From Varroa destructor (Eukaryota; Arthropoda; Arachnida; Mesostigmata; Varroidae): DNA of 64,000 bases. The stretch covers positions 51,500,617-51,564,616 of the forward strand of contig NW_019211457.1 of assembly GCF_002443255.2 (NCBI RefSeq), read 5' to 3'. The position numbers were made by a program, and so were the translations under genes. Under the pieces are notes generated by a model. That model was not told the DNA's origin, made no database searches, and worked only from the letters and a program-made list of their open reading frames with translations. Shown here piece after piece: positions 50,532 through 61,808 of the stretch. Position 1 is the stretch's first letter. Every line of letters starts with the position of its first letter.

Positions 50532-50876
50532 CTACAAAAGCAAAGCAAATGCTGATAGCAGTAAAAATGCCAAAAGAGTAATACAGTAATAGAAGCATAC
50601 GAAACGCTCCCATAATTCAAATCGAGCGTTGTTAATGGGCAAGCATGTGGTCATCTCCTTTGGGGGTGTAATCTCTGCGTGTAACTGGTTCGGATCACGA
50701 TTGAAGAAAAGGTTGCGAGCACTCATAATAAGATGACGAGGAAAATTCCCTGATAACGCATAGATGACTGCGGGCTTAAATTTAAAAGCCGTGTTTTTTT
50801 TTTGCTGAAATAATTTTATTCTACTACTAATTGCCCCCTCCTCGTATAGCTTTTGCATTCTTGTGTATTCTATCAT
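50532..50876 (-). CDS. Unrecognised 114-aa ORF with C-terminal membrane helix
   Basis: The frame starts with ATG and ends with a stop. The last 25 residues are strongly hydrophobic (FVCFYYCITLLAFLLLSAFA and LLL), like a tail anchor. The preceding part is ordinary soluble sequence with two Pro-rich turns and no recognised domain. It lies within a MAM gene intron on the same strand. An intronless small gene, an alternative exon or a chance frame are all possible. The internal poly-A-like run (GCAAAAAAAAAAC on this strand) argues for caution. Confidence 0.25.
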   Translation of the reverse strand: MIEYTRMQKLYEEGAISSRIKLFQQKKNTAFKFKPAVIYALSGNFPRHLIMSARNLFFNRDPNQLHAEITPPKEMTTCLPINNARFELWERFVCFYYCITLLAFLLLSAFALLL

Positions 50877-51942
50877 CTGTGTAATCTTTTCAGGTTTCGC
50901 GTTTTAGCCTACTCAACTTACGAATACGTAAGGTGGTCAAGGTCCGAAATCGCGCATAGGTGTGCTTCATTTCGGAACGGAAGCGAGCTCTCTAAAGCAA
51001 TGCTTAATGGCAGTATCAAGAATCAAATTCAAAACACAAGATCTTAGCTTAACGCTTCGCACACGTTTTCCTGCAACTTTATTTTTTACGTTTCGACAGC
51101 CTCTGGACATTTTTGTGCAGGCGCCATACGGGGCAAACTAACACTGATGACACATTATTGAAGAGACAATCTGCAGTCCAATAGTACCTAGAACCTTGTG
51201 ATCATGATATATTATTTGATGATTAATTTAGTCTTCCTTCACTTAACGCTTGCATATGCGGAAAGTCTTGTTTGTTGAGAATACAGGTGGATTGAAAGTA
51301 CTGCGATCATTTTGACTTTTTAAAAAATAGGTGCGTACCTCCAACGGGAATGCACTGACTGACCATAAATCGCATCATTGTTAAGTTTAGACTAACCCCA
51401 GGACTAATTTTCGTCGAACGAACCCAGAGAAAAAGGGCCTATAGAGTCTAGATGCATGGCTCAGTTCACGCTGGAAAAAAGCCGCACTGCTGAACGGCAG
51501 CAGCAGAACTGACCGCAATCTTGGAACATCTACTTAGCTAGCACGTACTTAAATTATGCTTACTGATGATTTTGCTGCTAAGGAGTACCATATCTTATTA
51601 TACTAACTCAAAATCCGGTATTCGAGCTATCAGGTCATCCATCAAAAAAAAAAAAAGATATTGTTGAAGCTTCCAAATTGCTTATCGCTATGAAGTTACA
51701 AGGGGGGAATCTTACAATTTGTACTCGGTTCCGACTCCATCCTTTGGATGCTGCTCAAATCAACAACATCGATAAATTTTTATGAAGTTAAAAATTGATT
51801 TAGCAATAGCAATAAATGTACCACGTATAACAAACAAAATATAGTTTTACATAGCGTGGTTCTTGAAAACCCAGTTTGATATGAAACCCTGATATACTTA
51901 ATAAATTCACTCAATCGTTAGCGGCTATTAAGTCTGACTCAC

Positions 51943-52079
51943 TTGGTAATCCAGTTTAGTAATTGGTAACGTTGTCTGAAATTTAAGCCAGTCATTACCC
52001 TGAGCGCTCTCAACACGATGTACAAGAATGGCTTCCTCCAGTGTGTACTTGTCAAATCGAATCAATACGCTTAGATTTC
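51943..52079 (-). CDS. MAM-domain membrane protein: central part of the MAM domain
   Basis: A very good acceptor (TTTTCATTTTCAG) and donor (CCAA/GTGAGT) frame 137 bases. The exon reads NLSVLIRFDKYTLEEAILVH, RVESAQGNDWLKFQTTLPIT and KLDYQ. This is the core of a MAM domain: the G.L.V strand, then the QG.DW turn and the strand leading to F/YQI. It opens in phase 1 and completes the Gly left by the exon ending at 57992. It closes in phase 0 onto the exon at 47882, giving DYQ-IILQ across the junction, exactly as MAM domains read. This match in content and phase is the strongest evidence for the gene. Confidence 0.87.
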
Positions 52080-55000
52080 CTGAAAATGAAAATTTCCGAC
52101 TTTACCTTGTCAGACCTCATAAATAACCAGCACAAACGATACAAAATTTACATCTAAGTACAACCATCGTTTATACTATGTTGATCCGTGCTAATAACTT
52201 AAATTTATCAGTACAATGGGTTCGGCGATCGTGGTTCCGAGCAGAGGACAAGGATTATCGTCGCCATGCGGACGTACACGTTTCAAGTATGTACGTTCGT
52301 GCTAAACGAGGAAAGCGCATCTTTTTTTCTTTATAATTATAACCATGCATAGCTGAGCTGCTTATTTAACACCGACAAAATTTCGACTACAAATGCTAAG
52401 GCTATTCAAGAAAGGGCTATTTGTATCATAGTTTTTTTCTCGTCTGGGGCAGGACTAAAAGGGTACCTAGTCTACTCCTGCTGGCAAAGATTACACTAAG
52501 TACGCCCCATTTGCCAATTGGCACAGTGTCTTCACACCGGTGCAGTCTCCCACACGAGTATTTGAATGAAAACGGCCCGTTTTTTTTTTATTTTTAACCG
52601 GAAAACAGTGCTAACATTTTACACGACTTCAGGTGAATACCGTAAGTGTATCTATTTATTTTATATAGTTATTATATGTGTGAATTGTGGTACTTTAAAC
52701 TTTGACACGTCAGGCTCATGCTTACCTAGAACAAAGCGTCGTTTAAGGACCTGCATAGGAGTTATTACAATGCGTAATTTTAATTGAGCTGCTACCCCAT
52801 AAACTAACCCCTGCTATTATTACTATTACTATCTATGACAAAGCTAATCACCTGAAAGGAAATTATATTATTATTATTTTGTCTGTACAATGCATCTTTC
52901 AGTGCATTAAACTAAGTTCAACCATTGAAGCAGTGTTTATTCCTAGACGTGTACGTATCGTAGTCCAATTTGTCCCACCGCGTACCGCGTTTAACGAAGA
53001 TATTTTCACTTGCATCTAGAAAAGAAAACGTGCCAAATTCCATTTTCTTCAACGATATTCGAAATTTAGACCAACCAGGTTAGGCCTAATGCTTATATTA
53101 AAGGTTGTTGCTAAAACCTAATTAATCTCGGCTCTCAACGGTTGCCTTTTGTCCGAATGACGGACAAACCAGCTAAGAAACACCTAAAGCGAAACGAAAC
53201 TTTTTGCCCTCCGTAGTTTTTCCACATATATAGGAAGCGTTTAATCCATATAAGTATCAAACAAGGACAAACATGCAAAAAATGAACATGGTCTCAGCGT
53301 AACTTTACATTTCGCGGCATCTTTCGTTGTAAAACGTCTCTCGTCTATCCCGATGACTAACTATAGGTATGATGACTAGATGAATAGGCTTATTCAAAAA
53401 CAAAAAGGCATCTCTCCTCATTTATACGGCCGACTAGGATGTGGATGAAAATTTTTCCTGACCGGTTGTCTCGTTTTGGTACCCTCTCTACAATTCGATG
53501 GTACTGATTTTTTAGAGGGAATATTTACGTGATTTAGGTTTATTTACGTGTACGACTAGGCAACTGCAACATTGCTTATTTGCTTTCGTATACGTCACCT
53601 GATAAGGTTCAACGTAACCAGGTAGTTTTAAATAGGGTATCGATCAAATTAATAAATCAAATTATATTAAGTTGCTCTAGTCTTTTATTTATACTGGGCC
53701 GGTTTCACCGTGAGTACTTCAATGATCATTCGTCGTCGTCAGTTTCAATCTTTGCGTGTCGCGTCTCCTATTGTAGCAAATGCCTGTGTCAATCTCGGGA
53801 CGAATTTGTTGTATATCTGGCTGATTTGTGCCAAAACAGGCCAATTTCTCATCCTGATAAAGTCTAGTAACTGAATAACTGAGCAACGCTTGCGAAAAAT
53901 GTTACGTTCTGCTACTGCATTTTTCCTGCTCATTGATGTCTCCAATTTAGATGAACGTGGATCTTTTTTCCATTGGTCATTTTTACCGTTACTACAACTA
54001 GTGTTGTACGCGTAGCTGATAGACTATAAATCCTGGCAACGCGCTAATGGTCCAGAAATCTGATCTCAAACGGAAAACACCCCCACCCCCAACCCCCCAA
54101 CTCGAAATCGTGAAGGGAAAGGCAATAATGGGCTTATTTTTTTTTTTTATTAGCTAGATATCTTGATATACAAGGAAGAAAGAAGAATCGAAATAGTTGC
54201 AGTAACGCACAGAACGACGACAAGCTGCCTCGGAGGGTTTCTTTTCAGATGTACAAATGGTATATATTATCGTTGATATCATTGGTGATATTATTATTAA
54301 TATTACTGAGTAGACTCCAAACTGCTGGTTGTACGGGTGGGTTCCTGTTAACCAATCCGAGTCTTTAGTTAATTATAGTCTAAAACTTTAGTTATGTGAC
54401 CTTATAAAGCGTTTCTTAACGTGCAGTTAACCATTGTTCGCAATGGTTTCCTATATAAAAAAAAATTAGCTATTGCGGGCTTGCTATTTATTGAACTGTT
54501 TAAATGCAGCTAGATTAAAGTAGTACAAGAGTTATGGTTGAGAGGTTAGAAGTATCTATGTATGAATGGATGTAATTGTGACACGATTTAGGAGAAAGGA
54601 AGGACTAGATATTCCATAGGTATCTTGTTTTTTTATCATGTATGCAATGATATGCATATTTTAGCGCTAAATATTGTAGCCGGAACCATTGAGCCTCTGC
54701 GGCAACACACAGAGCCGCGCATGTATAACACCGACCCATTTCTCCCCGGGAACGTTCCACATTTATTTCTGTGTCGTGACCCGTACTTAATACGTATTCT
54801 AACCCGAACACTACTATCCTGTGAGTTTTCCAATCTAATCGGGAACAAGTTCAGACCGCCTTGATCTTAACGCCAACTGTGCTTCAGTCGTCTCTTTGTT
54901 TTGTTATCTCGTACCACTGCCATTGTTCAGTCGCGTGCCGTCCCTGTCGTTGGCTTTATTCCATGAAGAATTTTTTAGATAAAGTTGGCGTAAAACCTGT

Positions 55001-56921
55001 ATTTTTGTGTAAAATTATCATCAATCAGTCAAATACGTAATTACCGATTTCGCTAACCGATAAGCAGACTTAAAATTTAGTTAGTTTTTAATCCATTTAT
55101 AATATATGTTCCGTTCGCCCTTGTCGTCTTTTCATTGCACGACTATAAATTGCTTATCTAATTTATTTGAGTAAGCAACGTTTAATAACTCGTAATATAA
55201 TAACAATAATAAGCCAAGCCCTTACACGTGAAAAACAACACAGACCGCTACAGCCGACAGACCTGTTTGATCAGCGCGTATATCATAATATGTACATCCT
55301 TGTAATTTGTCTAAACTATAGGATTATACAGTGAAATCGGATGTCATTGCTGCTATATTAAATGTATCTAATAGGCTAGATGTTCCCGCGCAATGTAGAA
55401 ACAACTCGATTTCTAATAACGTAATGTTTAATAGTTATTTTTACGCGCGCTGTTTTGAATTTACAGCATCGTCTTCGACTACGTCAGTGCTTCATTTGTT
55501 GCAACGATGGCTATTTCTAAAGCTTTCCGTAACCATTGCTCCGATCTTTTCTCGTTCCTTGAGTACGCCTACGTTTGCGTATCTCTGTCGATATGCACAC
55601 GCTTGGAGGGGAAGGGGAAGGTTTAATCTCAGACACTCATAATTGAGCTAGATTAATTATATTTATACTATGTGTAATATTCCTGAATAAATAGCAGCAA
55701 GGTTATAGATAATCTCGTTACTTGAAATTACGGTGCCTTAATTCAAGGATGGCAACAACCATAGATAATAAACATATAGAGTAATAACAAAACAACGATT
55801 AAAAGCTTCGAATGAATAAAATAATGGTGATGATACACGAAGGTTGGCCTTATATTTTTGACGGATCAGAGTTAATATACCAGCGTCTAACGCTAGCATA
55901 TCCACCTAGACCGAGAACAGCGTAGTGAATGTAAGGTTAAGCGTTGATCCTACTCAAATGTAAGTCTAGTATTCCAAAAAAGAGGAATTGCGTTGACGCA
56001 AGTATCCCCAAGTGTTGCGTCTCAAAAATTTTCCCGCAAATTCTCTGCATATTTACCGTCGTACAGTCATCTTATATATTAATGTAATGAATGGTTGTGG
56101 TTATGCAAATGTTTTGCTTGGATTAGCTTGAAAAGCGTCCAGCCGAGAATACGAGACGTTCGGAACATATTCTAACCTACTTTTAACATCAATATGATAA
56201 AGAGAATCGGTAGTACTCTCTTGTTCGAAATCATACCTTCTCGTCCAGTTTTCTCCATCGTCGATGAATCAAAATTCATCTGTGTGCGCAAGTCTTTTGA
56301 AGAGAGAAACCCCAGCCCCCTCTCATGGACGACACGGATAGAGCGAGATGGAACCAGTGTCGTTGGGCCAAACCGAAATTGCTCTACTTTTGGGTATCTA
56401 TCCATCATAATACCCTTGATTCATACATATCACGTAATTTGCCATAATTTGTATATAAGGAAAAAGCCACGAGGAAGCTCGGTTCGATCAAAACGTTCGA
56501 TCCTAACGGAAAACATGTTCGTATTTGGAAAGGGCAACTTCTAGTAGAATATACCCGAAAATGATCCAGCAGCCTATTGAAGCGGACGCATACTTTCCCC
56601 ACTCTGTACGTATACAGCCGTACACATGTGTTTACTCTATGCGCTTGCATAGCCTCTCCACTCCGCGCCTATATAGCTCTATACACGTGCTTATTTATTG
56701 GCTTACATGGTCCTACATATGTATTTAATCATGTAGTCATTCCGATAGGGATCATGATTACCATTTTTCAGAAGCGGATTCACAGATCTGTTGTCAGTGC
56801 AGTGGACAGGGTGCACGTCAGTGGCCTTTTTCCACGTTGCACCTGCGTGCGTATGAACGTGTCCTAATTGAAATTTTTGTCCGAAAATTACTGTGCCAAC
56901 ACTCCGTTTGTGTGTTTTCGG
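52080..56921. other. MAM gene intron (3' part)
   Basis: AT-rich. Unassigned open frames are at 52566-52787 (+) and 54605-54864 (both strands). A minus-strand frame at 53745-53945 with the phrase NWPVLAQISQIYNKFVP faintly recalls a hAT-transposase end, but I could not confirm this. Confidence 0.35.
56670..56676 (+). promoter_or_regulatory. Possible TATA box of the nested plus-strand gene
   Basis: TATATAG lies in a locally GC-richer context (GCGCC before it), about 250 bases upstream of the ATG at 56922. The spacing allows an untranslated leader. TATA-like words are common in this AT-rich DNA. Confidence 0.2.
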
Positions 56922-56972
56922 ATGATCCTGGTGATAGTTTTTCTCACTGCCCAGGCCTCACTAGGCCGCGAG
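56922..56972 (+). CDS. Nested small secreted-protein candidate, exon 1 (signal peptide)
   Basis: ATG starts MILVIVFLTAQASLGRE, a short hydrophobic core ending in small residues, as in a signal peptide. The exon ends GAG/GTTAGC in phase 0; this is an acceptable but weak donor. Joined to three further exons within 600 bases, it gives a 105-residue protein. The following 90 bases stay in the same frame until a TAG that is also the proposed acceptor. An alternative reading is therefore a continuous frame interrupted by one stop. It lies antisense inside the 5.9-kb MAM intron. Confidence 0.45.
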
Positions 56973-57062
56973 GTTAGCTTAAGTGTAAAAGTTCTAAAGC
57001 AATCAAGCTGGTGGGCCAGCCGAAGTCCTAGCCGCATTTTCGTCGAAGCGGATAATGCTTAG

Positions 57063-57130
57063 AGTCAATTGGAGTTACTCCCAGCAGCAAACGCCATCCT
57101 TATCCAGCGTACCGCAAGTCACTTGCCGCG
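57063..57130 (+). CDS. Nested small secreted-protein candidate, exon 2
   Basis: After AATGCTTAG the exon reads SQLELLPAANAILIQRTASH and LP, then leaves two bases (CG) at the good donor CCGCG/GTGAGG. The acceptor lacks a pyrimidine tract, which is the weakest point of the model. Using an AG two bases further on would give SIGVTPSSKRHPYPAYRKSL instead. That frame closes after 13 codons in the next exon, so the first reading is preferred because it stays open to a proper stop in exon 4. Confidence 0.4.
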
Positions 57131-57218
57131 GTGAGGAGCGAAAGGCGCTGATTCGCCTTCCTCGGAATGCTGCCTAAAAAAAACTAAAGTCGACCTTCAT
57201 ACCTTGCTCCTCTAGCAG

Positions 57219-57291
57219 GAACCGCTTAATACCGACAGACTTGCTGAACGTTTCGCTTGAAAATGTGTTGGCGAGTCAGCCTAATCCGGAG
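57219..57291 (+). CDS. Nested small secreted-protein candidate, exon 3
   Basis: The acceptor CTTGCTCCTCTAGCAG and the donor GGAG/GTAAGT are the best pair in this gene. The exon completes an Arg codon with its first base and reads NRLIPTDLLNVSLENVLASQ and PNPE, ending in phase 0. The length of 73 bases is compatible with both neighbours. The sequence is amphipathic, has one N-glycosylation sequon (NVS) and matches no family that I know. Confidence 0.5.
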
Positions 57292-57389
57292 GTAAGTTTA
57301 CTTAAATGTTTGCCCTGTCCCCCCATCTATAAATCGAATAAAGCACGGGTCATTCCCTATAGATGTCTACGTGCTTGCCTCAAAGCCAG

Positions 57390-57515
57390 GTGCGGTGGCC
57401 AGTTCTGACTTTTGGCGAGTCCCTTATGCCCTTTATCCCATCGCTGGGGTCTCCTCTCGTTGAGCGTCATTGGGAACTTCGATCACTTCGCCGACCACCC
57501 TACCGCTTCGATTAA
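57390..57515 (+). CDS. Nested small secreted-protein candidate, exon 4 (C-terminus)
   Basis: After CTTGCCTCAAAGCCAG the frame enters in phase 0 and reads VRWPVLTFGESLMPFIPSLG, SPLVERHWELRSLRRPPYRF and a final Asp before TAA. The predicted mature protein has no Cys. A dibasic RR lies near the end (LRRPPYRFD), which would allow prohormone-style trimming, but there is no amidation Gly. An ATTAAA at about 57736 could serve polyadenylation. Function unknown; it could be a neuropeptide-like or small secreted protein, or a coincidence of open frames. Confidence 0.45.
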   Translation: MRWPVLTFGESLMPFIPSLGSPLVERHWELRSLRRPPYRFD

Positions 57516-57991
57516 ACTGAAGCGAACTGGCTTAGCTTTGTCCTTGGCTGTACATAACCGTAGACATATTTATTCATGTATTGAAAATATTCGCCCTAGT
57601 AACTAGTTCAGCATTCAAAGAAAAGGAAAGAGCTCTAGTTGTAAAAAAAAAAAAGGAAACAAAAAAAGTACATACAATTATACTAGCTAATTGACTGTAG
57701 CTTTCGATTAATATATACCTAAGTTTAAAGAACTAAAATTAAACAGCACTATAAGAAGTAAGCTATATATCTTGTTCGAGGTACAATTGGAGTGAATATG
57801 TATGCCGTTAAAATACACGCACATCTATCGATATTTTTTTACATATTTCTGCTACTTCTGCATGATTTTATATGATTCCTACATGGCGTAGATGTGCACT
57901 GTCAAACATCCCAGTTAACTTAGCAATAATAAGTAGCCAGGGATGGGTTCGGTTGGAACACTTCTGTGACAGCTATCAACCACAAACTTAC

Positions 57992-58096
57992 CGGTAATCA
58001 GAAATAGATCTAAATATGAATTGAAATATGAATCCAGATAAGCTTCAGTATCAGATAATGTTCTGACTATTACAGCATCATCCGACAAAGTTACCA
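57992..58096 (-). CDS. MAM-domain membrane protein: N-terminal half of the MAM domain
   Basis: The donor ACCG/GTAAGT is strong and leaves one base (phase 1), completed to Gly by the exon at 52079. The 105 bases open with two bases after ACAATATAG and read VTLSDDAVIVRTLSDTEAYL and DSYFNSYLDLFLIT. Set against the MAM pattern, this is the strand A.I.S..LS, then the region ending in F.Y......G before the G.L.V strand. The Cys usual in this region is not present, so one disulfide may be missing or formed differently. The exon or exons for the beginning of the domain and the signal peptide were not found with certainty. Confidence 0.7.
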
Positions 58097-59100
58097 CTAT
58101 ATTGTCAGTTTAAGACAAGAAAAAAGTTAGCTAAGACAAGAAGTCCCAGATTTTGTGTTGGCTCGTAAGGCACCCCACTAGGACAACGACGTCTCAGCGG
58201 GAATTCGATAGCGCACTTCTCTATTGAAGATAAAACACTACCGTTATAATAATTATACAAAATACAACGTATATTTTCGAAATTGACATAATTTCATAAT
58301 AATATCAACAGCCTATTGTAACTGAAAAATGCTCGCAATCTTGTATAGAGTACAATGTGTTTCACAACTTCTAGCAATAATGTTATATATCTGAATATAT
58401 AGGCTGTCTTGACAATGAACATTCTTCTTATTACTATTTTTCGAACAAGTTAGACAATTATTGCATATCCGTTTCGCGTTTCAGCTAGGACGACAACAGA
58501 AGTAGACGTAATTCTCAGAAGAAACTTTATACTTTAATTTCGCTAAAAGGCCTGTTTCGTTGTAATGTTGACATTACTTTCCTAACTCTGCCGACGGTAC
58601 GCGAATACCGACATAATTCAAATTGACGAAAGTTCATTTAATCAATATCGCTTGTCGTGTTTTTTTGGTTTTTGTCTCAGAGAGGTGCGATCCCCATAGT
58701 GTATCTTCATTTCATACTTTGCCATGTTTCTATTTTGAGAGACTATTTTAACTGGCCTTTTCCAACCAAAATCTGCCTAAGACCCTCAGGGTTTGTGTAA
58801 GAACCTCATCCTCGTGTGTAAGGTACGTCGCCTTTGGGGAATCATTAAACACGTACGCCGGCGACATGCAAGGGAGAAAACAGAGTTCCCAAATATCCCC
58901 TCGCCCTACCTGAAAGATCGGTACGCGTCTCCTTCGCAGAGACTGCTCAGGGAAGTACTTAACACAGTCAAAATTTGAAAATGCTTAAATTTAAATTCCG
59001 AGGCCAGATTCCGAGGGACCAAAATCCAGCCCGGCCCGGTGGCTAGAGACTCAAATCAACCATAGCCTTATTAGTCAGCATGCAATCGACTAGGACTTAC

Positions 59101-59161
59101 AAAGGGCAGCAGTGGCCGGCTGGTTAGAATATGGAAGGAAGCATGGATCTAGTCGAACACG
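59101..59161 (-). CDS. Tentative upstream exon of the MAM gene
   Basis: The donor TT/GTAAGT leaves one base, matching the two bases that open the exon at 58096. It reads RVRLDPCFLPYSNQPATAAL. The sequence contains one Cys, but the match to the start of a MAM domain is poor. The acceptor (GTTATGGAATTAG) lacks a pyrimidine tract. Phase compatibility has a one-in-three chance of arising randomly. Confidence 0.2.
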
Positions 59162-61199
59162 CTAATTCCATAACCCCTCGGACCAATGCTGTTGGGCTTC
59201 CATGGAAAATCTAAGATTTGGAGCTAGACCAAACCAAACGCCTTTTCGACCGCGTAAAGAGGTGTGCCGAGTTTGCTTAAGTGTTTCTTGCAATGTATGA
59301 AAGTATAAATTTACTGTAGTTAACCGAGAAAGGTCGGGTGGAAGGGCTGGAAATCATAAGAAATACATGAGGTGTAGTACGCCTCATGCCTCAATTAGAG
59401 CCAGTGGAACTACAATTGCTATTCCATTTTACGCCTATTGCTTTTGCCCAGCATCAGTAAAATCGTTTGTTGTAACACGAAAACATTGGGGAAAAGCAGT
59501 ACGAGGAGAGATCGAAACTTTATCTGAAAAAAAAAACTGCAGTAGGTAATTCTTCGTAGTATCACAATGAATCGTCCACATTTATTCATCTGTATAAAAA
59601 AAAAAATAACCAATCAACCGAAAACGGAGGTATTGAATGTTTTGGCAAATGTTAAGCTTCACAAAAGCATGTACGCAGCAAGTTCCCATATAGGAGAGTT
59701 GAGCAGGCCGTTTTTTTCGATTTTAAGTTATATGCTCTTAAGGCTCATGATGCCTTTGGATGAAATGTCTCGGGGAAATCCATAACGTAAACATGCAGGT
59801 GTTGACTGAAAACAAACCAACGTCCGTCATCCGCATACAACCGTAGTCGAGTAAAAATCGTGCTTTTTTTTTTTTAATAAATTCTCAGTTATAGGTGTAT
59901 TCGATTAGTAGTCTTGACGTTATCGATAAAATGTTTTGGAAACTTTGTGTGGGAAAAAAGTGCTCCCAAACAGAGCAATCGTAAATACGTTTAGGACTTT
60001 TTCTATAAAGGAGCTCAAGTTAATTTCGATATATGATGCTATCGTAGAAATTATTATTTGTCATAGCCAGGCTACAAATTAGGTCTAGGACTGCATAAGG
60101 AAAATTAGGAAACTGACTAGTGTTTATTATTAAAATTCGATTTTCCCCATTTCGGCCGAGGTAGACGTAAGCTCTTTTGCACAGAGACATTTTCCAAACG
60201 ATTAGCTACACGGACAGGATCACCTGTTAATTTTTCTATGGAATTCTGCTTATTAAGAGCTTAATGTTTGTAGCACAACGAGGGCATACTCAATTGTATT
60301 ACCCAACAGATACTGGTCGTTATTGAGAAATAGTACTGACAATACCAATCAAATTGTGTTTATTTAAAATCCAGCCGTATTTATTGCAACATTGACTATT
60401 TCTAGTCTATATGAGCACATGACTCATAGCAATACATGCATGATTTAACTACCAAATAAAGTTTGTAATTTAATCAAGTAGATCAATATAATTTTATTTC
60501 AACAGTTCCCGAACATTAGAGGAAATTGCAATAATTACTTAGTGGTAATGGCGGCGTAAAATTCATAATGTGAACTGCCCATACGCGCATTTCACTCATT
60601 ACCTATATTGTTCCTTTATTGTTTAGTAATAATGTATATGCTCAAGCAATATGCGTGACAATACGAAACGTGTATTTACAGAATTACGAGAGAAATTACG
60701 TTTACACATCCACGTTATCGACTAAACGACTCTATATAACTTAAGAATGTAACTTTGCCTAATCCCAGCCAATATATAGAATAACAATGTTTCTTTTTTT
60801 AGGGGAACGATGCGTATAGATCTGCGATGGTCCAAAACAGCTTTCACCGTACCAGTCCTCTTCTAAGTTATCATCCTTACCTTATCTAAAAAGACTATCG
60901 AGGTGCATATATTCCTATAAAAATATATTCCTGCCTAGTTCCTATAACAAAAAAAAAAAAAAACTAAATATCACACTATCACAAGTAACATCGACAATGC
61001 TTTAGGGATGCACATTACATCGCAGTTATGTGAAGGGGGAAGGTTAAGCTACCGGGTCGCCTGCGATAGAAACAGCTGCTTGTTATTATACAATAGTACG
61101 CACTGCACGCCGCATAGATCTAATATGACGACATACAACGAATTGAAAGTAACGCCTACGGTAACGTTACTATAGAACCAGCAGAAACCCAATACAAGG

Positions 61200-61457
61200 T
61201 TAAGGAGGGAAAATGGGTACGATGAAGCTGAACATCAGCAATCTCGTGTCTCTTTGTGTCAATACCCTTTGGAGGATGCTGTCAACATCATCGGTCACTG
61301 ACGCAGCGGTAAAACTAGTGGGTGAATTATAACTGCTGCAACGAATGCTCAAGAAAACAAATAGATCTAGAGGATTTACCACGCCAGGCTCGGCCGTCCT
61401 TTCACCAGCGTCACGCAGGACGGAAATGTTGACACCAGCATAATGACCGACGCGCAC
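61200..61457 (-). CDS. Unrecognised exon-like ORF
   Basis: A minus-strand frame of 85 codons, GC-richer than its surroundings. It reads VGHYAGVNISVLRDAGERTA before a donor-like GGCGTG/GTAAAT at about 61381. An acceptor-like CATGTTAACCAG lies at about 61459. It lies between the His-rich gene and the MAM exons and could be an early exon of either. No family recognised. Confidence 0.2.
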   Translation of the reverse strand: MRVGHYAGVNISVLRDAGERTAEPGVVNPLDLFVFLSIRCSSYNSPTSFTAASVTDDVDSILQRVLTQRDTRLLMFSFIVPIFPP

Positions 61458-61808
61458 TGGTTAACATGTGGATAGATGCGAGTTAAATCCGTCGCAATAT
61501 TGAGTACAGACGAATCTTCGTTACACAGAAGCAATTCCTTATCACGTTTCCTATCGCATGATTACCGATGATGATCGCGATAAAACATTGTACGTAGTGA
61601 CAATTCATAAAACCAATAGAAGATTTCACTGTGTGGATATTTTATCTCATAAAAAAAAAACACCTTAAATCCTTCAATCGTACATCTCTCCAGATCTGCA
61701 GTTACTGTGTACCGCATGCACAATCTGCCTCATAAAAGCAAGTCAGTCTTCAGTTTGCTTGCTCCTCTTCGAACACTGAAAGCTTCTGCACATTCGACAA
61801 CGTACGGA

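Larger units (their letters stand above)
47883..51942. other. MAM gene intron with GC-richer patch at 48.7-49.9 kb
   Basis: The 4.1-kb intron between two MAM exons. Between about 48740 and 49900 the base composition is more balanced and frames are open on both strands. This suggests a nested exon, an enhancer-like patch or an old insertion. A plus-strand frame reads DGKRPHRQSKDDSDVDNNKD and ends in TAG at about 48940. No set of exons could be joined with confidence. Confidence 0.35.
58097..61808. other. 5' region of the MAM gene; exons not resolved
   Basis: The start of the MAM gene should lie here, because a separate same-strand gene begins at 62228. Candidate pieces are 59101-59161, a minus-strand frame after a strong acceptor (about 59527 downward) and 61200-61457. 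None could be tied to a signal peptide. A plus-strand acceptor with open frame at about 60802 (TTTCTTTTTTTAG) is also unassigned. The rest is AT-rich with nothing recognisable. Confidence 0.35.

Noticed and set aside
54605..54864. Overlapping ORFs on both strands.
   Set aside because: None shows a domain or splice context; probably chance.
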